Origin: a bacterium | GTDB lineage: Bacteria > Patescibacteriota > Gracilibacteria > JAUYGZ01 > DAOVYC01 | Assembly: GCA_030635805.1 (NCBI GenBank) | Contig: DAOVYC010000046.1 | Location: forward strand, 1-5,757 | Direction of reading: 5' to 3' | Length of the DNA: 5,757 nucleotides | Shown: positions 5,244 to 5,757 of the stretch, in pieces | Layout of the letters: each line of letters begins with the position of its first letter | How positions within the stretch are numbered: position 1 is the first letter of the stretch | The notes under the pieces: generated by a model | The model's database searches: none | What the model saw: the letters and a program-made list of their open reading frames with translations, nothing else | What the model was told of the DNA's origin: nothing | Translations under genes and position numbers: made by a program

Positions 5244-5459
5244 GCATCTCAGTTGTCAAAACCACAAATGACGCTGATAGACCAGGGAACAATTGTCTGA
5301 ACCCTGATTTTCTTGATTAAGGGATTAACCTGATAGACCAAGGCTACCAACTCACCCTGTCTCGCTTCGCTCGACCTCCCTCTCTTCATAAGAGAGGGCT
5401 AACTTGTGCTCCGCAAGTTCTCCTGTCCTCCAGCTTTCCCTCTTTTTGCTCCCGGCAAT
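5244..5459. other. Gene-free region after rpe with GATT-periodic tract and short repeats
   Basis: No convincing gene is seen. The 11-mer CTGATAGACCA occurs at 5274-5284 and 5330-5340. Between the copies, CAGGG (5283-5287) can pair with CCCTG (5302-5306), and GATT/GATA recurs at 5306, 5315, 5323 and 5332, a period of 8-9 bp. CTCGCTTCGCTCGA (5361-5374) and two hairpins follow. No classical terminator with a stem and T-run is obvious; the CAGGG/CCCTG pairing followed by TGATTTTCTT is at best a weak candidate for the end of rpe. Confidence 0.6.
5378..5419. other. Two adjacent hairpins
   Basis: CCCTCTCTT (5378-5386) and AAGAGAGGG (5390-5398) form a perfect 9-bp stem with loop CAT. AACTTG (5401-5406) and CAAGTT (5414-5419) form a second 6-bp stem. 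Neither is followed by a T-run, so they do not look like intrinsic terminators. They could be repeat-element or RNA structures. Confidence 0.6.
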
Positions 5460-5494
5460 TGAAAATAGATGGCTGAAGGTACAGGTAAAATTTC
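5460..5494 (+). repeat. Left arm of an imperfect inverted repeat
   Basis: TGAAAATAGATGG (5460-5472), 11 bases, then GGTAAAATTTC (5484-5494). The reverse complement occurs at 5724-5757 with both blocks exact and a 10-base middle. The two arms enclose element copy 2. The right arm reaches the last base of the window, so its true outer limit is unknown. Confidence 0.75.
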
Positions 5495-5503
5495 GTCGTG
5501 GAA

Positions 5504-5653
5504 AGTAGCGAGTAAAGCGTTCCGAAGTGAAGTGAGCCTGATCCCGACTTGTCGGGACGAAGGTTCACGAAACGAAGGATGTCGCAAAGAAAAAATAAAT
5601 ATAAAAAATATAATGTTTTATCTTTTCTTGAAGACAAGCTTTTTCCCTATTGA
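5504..5653. repeat. Dispersed intergenic hairpin element, copy 2
   Basis: Same three blocks as copy 1: 5504-5524 (21-nt exact match), 5573-5591 and 5624-5653. The variable middle forms a longer stem: GTGAGCCT (5532-5539) pairs with AGGTTCAC (5561-5568), with one G-T wobble, around TCCCGAC/GTCGGGA (5542-5548 with 5551-5557). Primary sequence differs from copy 1 here while the outer stem is kept at 8 bp, which hints that structure is conserved. The element lies downstream of rpe and ends 59 nt before the ATG at 5713. Confidence 0.78.
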
Positions 5654-5670
5654 GAGCATTTGTCTGACGA

Positions 5671-5704
5671 ACTTGAAACTGTAAACTTGTAAACTGTTAA
5701 CTGG
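5671..5704 (+). repeat. Degenerate ~15-bp repeat before the last reading frame
   Basis: ACTTGAAACTGTAA (5671-5684) is followed by ACTTGTAAACTGTTAA (5685-5700) and the start of a further ACTGG unit. Alternatively it can be read as 7-8-bp units beginning ACT. It ends eight bases before an ATG, in the same position as the other leader repeats, but is less exact. Confidence 0.5.
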
Positions 5705-5710
5705 AAGGAG
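5705..5710 (+). promoter_or_regulatory. Shine-Dalgarno-like site
   Basis: AAGGAG lies two bases before the ATG at 5713, in the context GGAAGGAG. It is the only strong anti-16S match ahead of a start in the window, but the spacing is shorter than the usual 5-9 nt. Confidence 0.45.
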
Positions 5711-5712
5711 TT

Positions 5713-5757
5713 ATGCTCGAACAGAAATTTTACCGTAGTACTTTCCATCTATTTTCA
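5713..5757 (+). CDS. Possible start of an unknown protein, truncated by the window edge
   Basis: An ATG after AAGGAG opens a frame of 15 codons to the window end (MLEQKFYRSTFHLFS); no domain can be recognised. Codons 4-15 lie in the right arm of the inverted repeat shared with 5460-5494. The minus-strand translation of that left arm gives a similar KFYLYLQPSIFN, so this may be a gene start copied elsewhere as a fragment, or simply repeat DNA. The strong ribosome site supports a gene; the repeat content weakens it. Confidence 0.4.
   Translation, partial: MLEQKFYRSTFHLFS
5724..5757 (-). repeat. Right arm of an imperfect inverted repeat
   Basis: GAAATTTTACC (5724-5734), ten bases, then CCATCTATTTTCA (5745-5757). 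This is the reverse complement of the arm at 5460-5494 in two exact blocks of 11 and 13 bases. The match continues to the last base of the window. Confidence 0.75.

Noticed and set aside
5378..5398. Intrinsic terminator of rpe
   Set aside because: The 9-bp stem is perfect, but no T-run follows on either strand and it is 135 nt past the stop codon.
5386..5684. Three open frames in the region after rpe
   Set aside because: They consist of translated hairpins and dispersed-element blocks, with no hydrophobic or domain pattern and no consistent coding frame.
5244..5712. tRNA or other known structured RNA in the gene-poor right end
   Set aside because: No acceptor, D-arm or T-arm pattern (GGTTCRA with matching stems) could be found; the stems present belong to repeats.
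1..5757. Alternative genetic code (UGA recoded, as in some CPR lineages)
   Set aside because: All complete genes keep conserved motifs and plausible lengths under the standard code. No gene ends in TGA here, but there is also no sign of in-frame TGA within a gene.

Overview
The window looks like a piece of a small, AT-rich bacterial genome, probably from the Candidate Phyla Radiation (Patescibacteria/Parcubacteria-like). This rests on general features and not on a marker gene: almost no Shine-Dalgarno sites before the recognisable genes, low-complexity tandem repeats in the gene leaders, unrecognised exported proteins, and a single mraY away from a visible mur/fts cluster. All recognisable genes read well with the standard bacterial code; the five complete ones stop at TAA (four) or TAG (one).

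Left half, minus strand (about 3414 down to 1): a probable operon of surface or exported proteins. A good sigma-70-type promoter (3386-3414) would drive a leader of roughly 180 nt, then: (a) a 297-residue protein with a signal peptide, a four-cysteine domain, an Asp-Ser repeat and a C-terminal LQETG-hydrophobic-Arg/Lys tail, an architecture like Gram-positive Sdr/Clf adhesins; (b) a 356-residue N-anchored protein with a DUF4215-like cysteine module; (c) a 358-residue very acidic N-anchored protein with a duplicated 62-residue repeat and one dockerin-like calcium loop near its C-terminus; and (d) the first 20 codons of a fourth protein with an early hydrophobic segment. Proteins b and c share the same gap-free membrane-anchor module ending in LF[KR]G[DN]V.

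Right half, plus strand: mraY (lipid I synthesis, 3519-4550) followed 63 nt later by rpe (ribulose-phosphate 3-epimerase, 4614-5243). Both are complete and carry their catalytic residues.

The non-coding DNA is unusually structured. A ~150-bp element with conserved ends and middle and a variable hairpin occurs at 3216-3364 and 5504-5653. Gene starts are preceded by tandem repeats of 14-16 bp, differing in sequence from gene to gene. The stretch after rpe (5244-5712) has no convincing gene but holds a GATT-periodic tract, hairpins, the second element copy and an imperfect inverted repeat (5460-5494 versus 5724-5757). A short reading frame with a strong AAGGAG site begins at 5713 and runs off the window.

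The most interesting hypotheses are that the minus-strand operon builds a cell-surface assembly (possibly through cohesin/dockerin-like pairing), and that the dispersed element and leader repeats are regulatory or mobile sequences.
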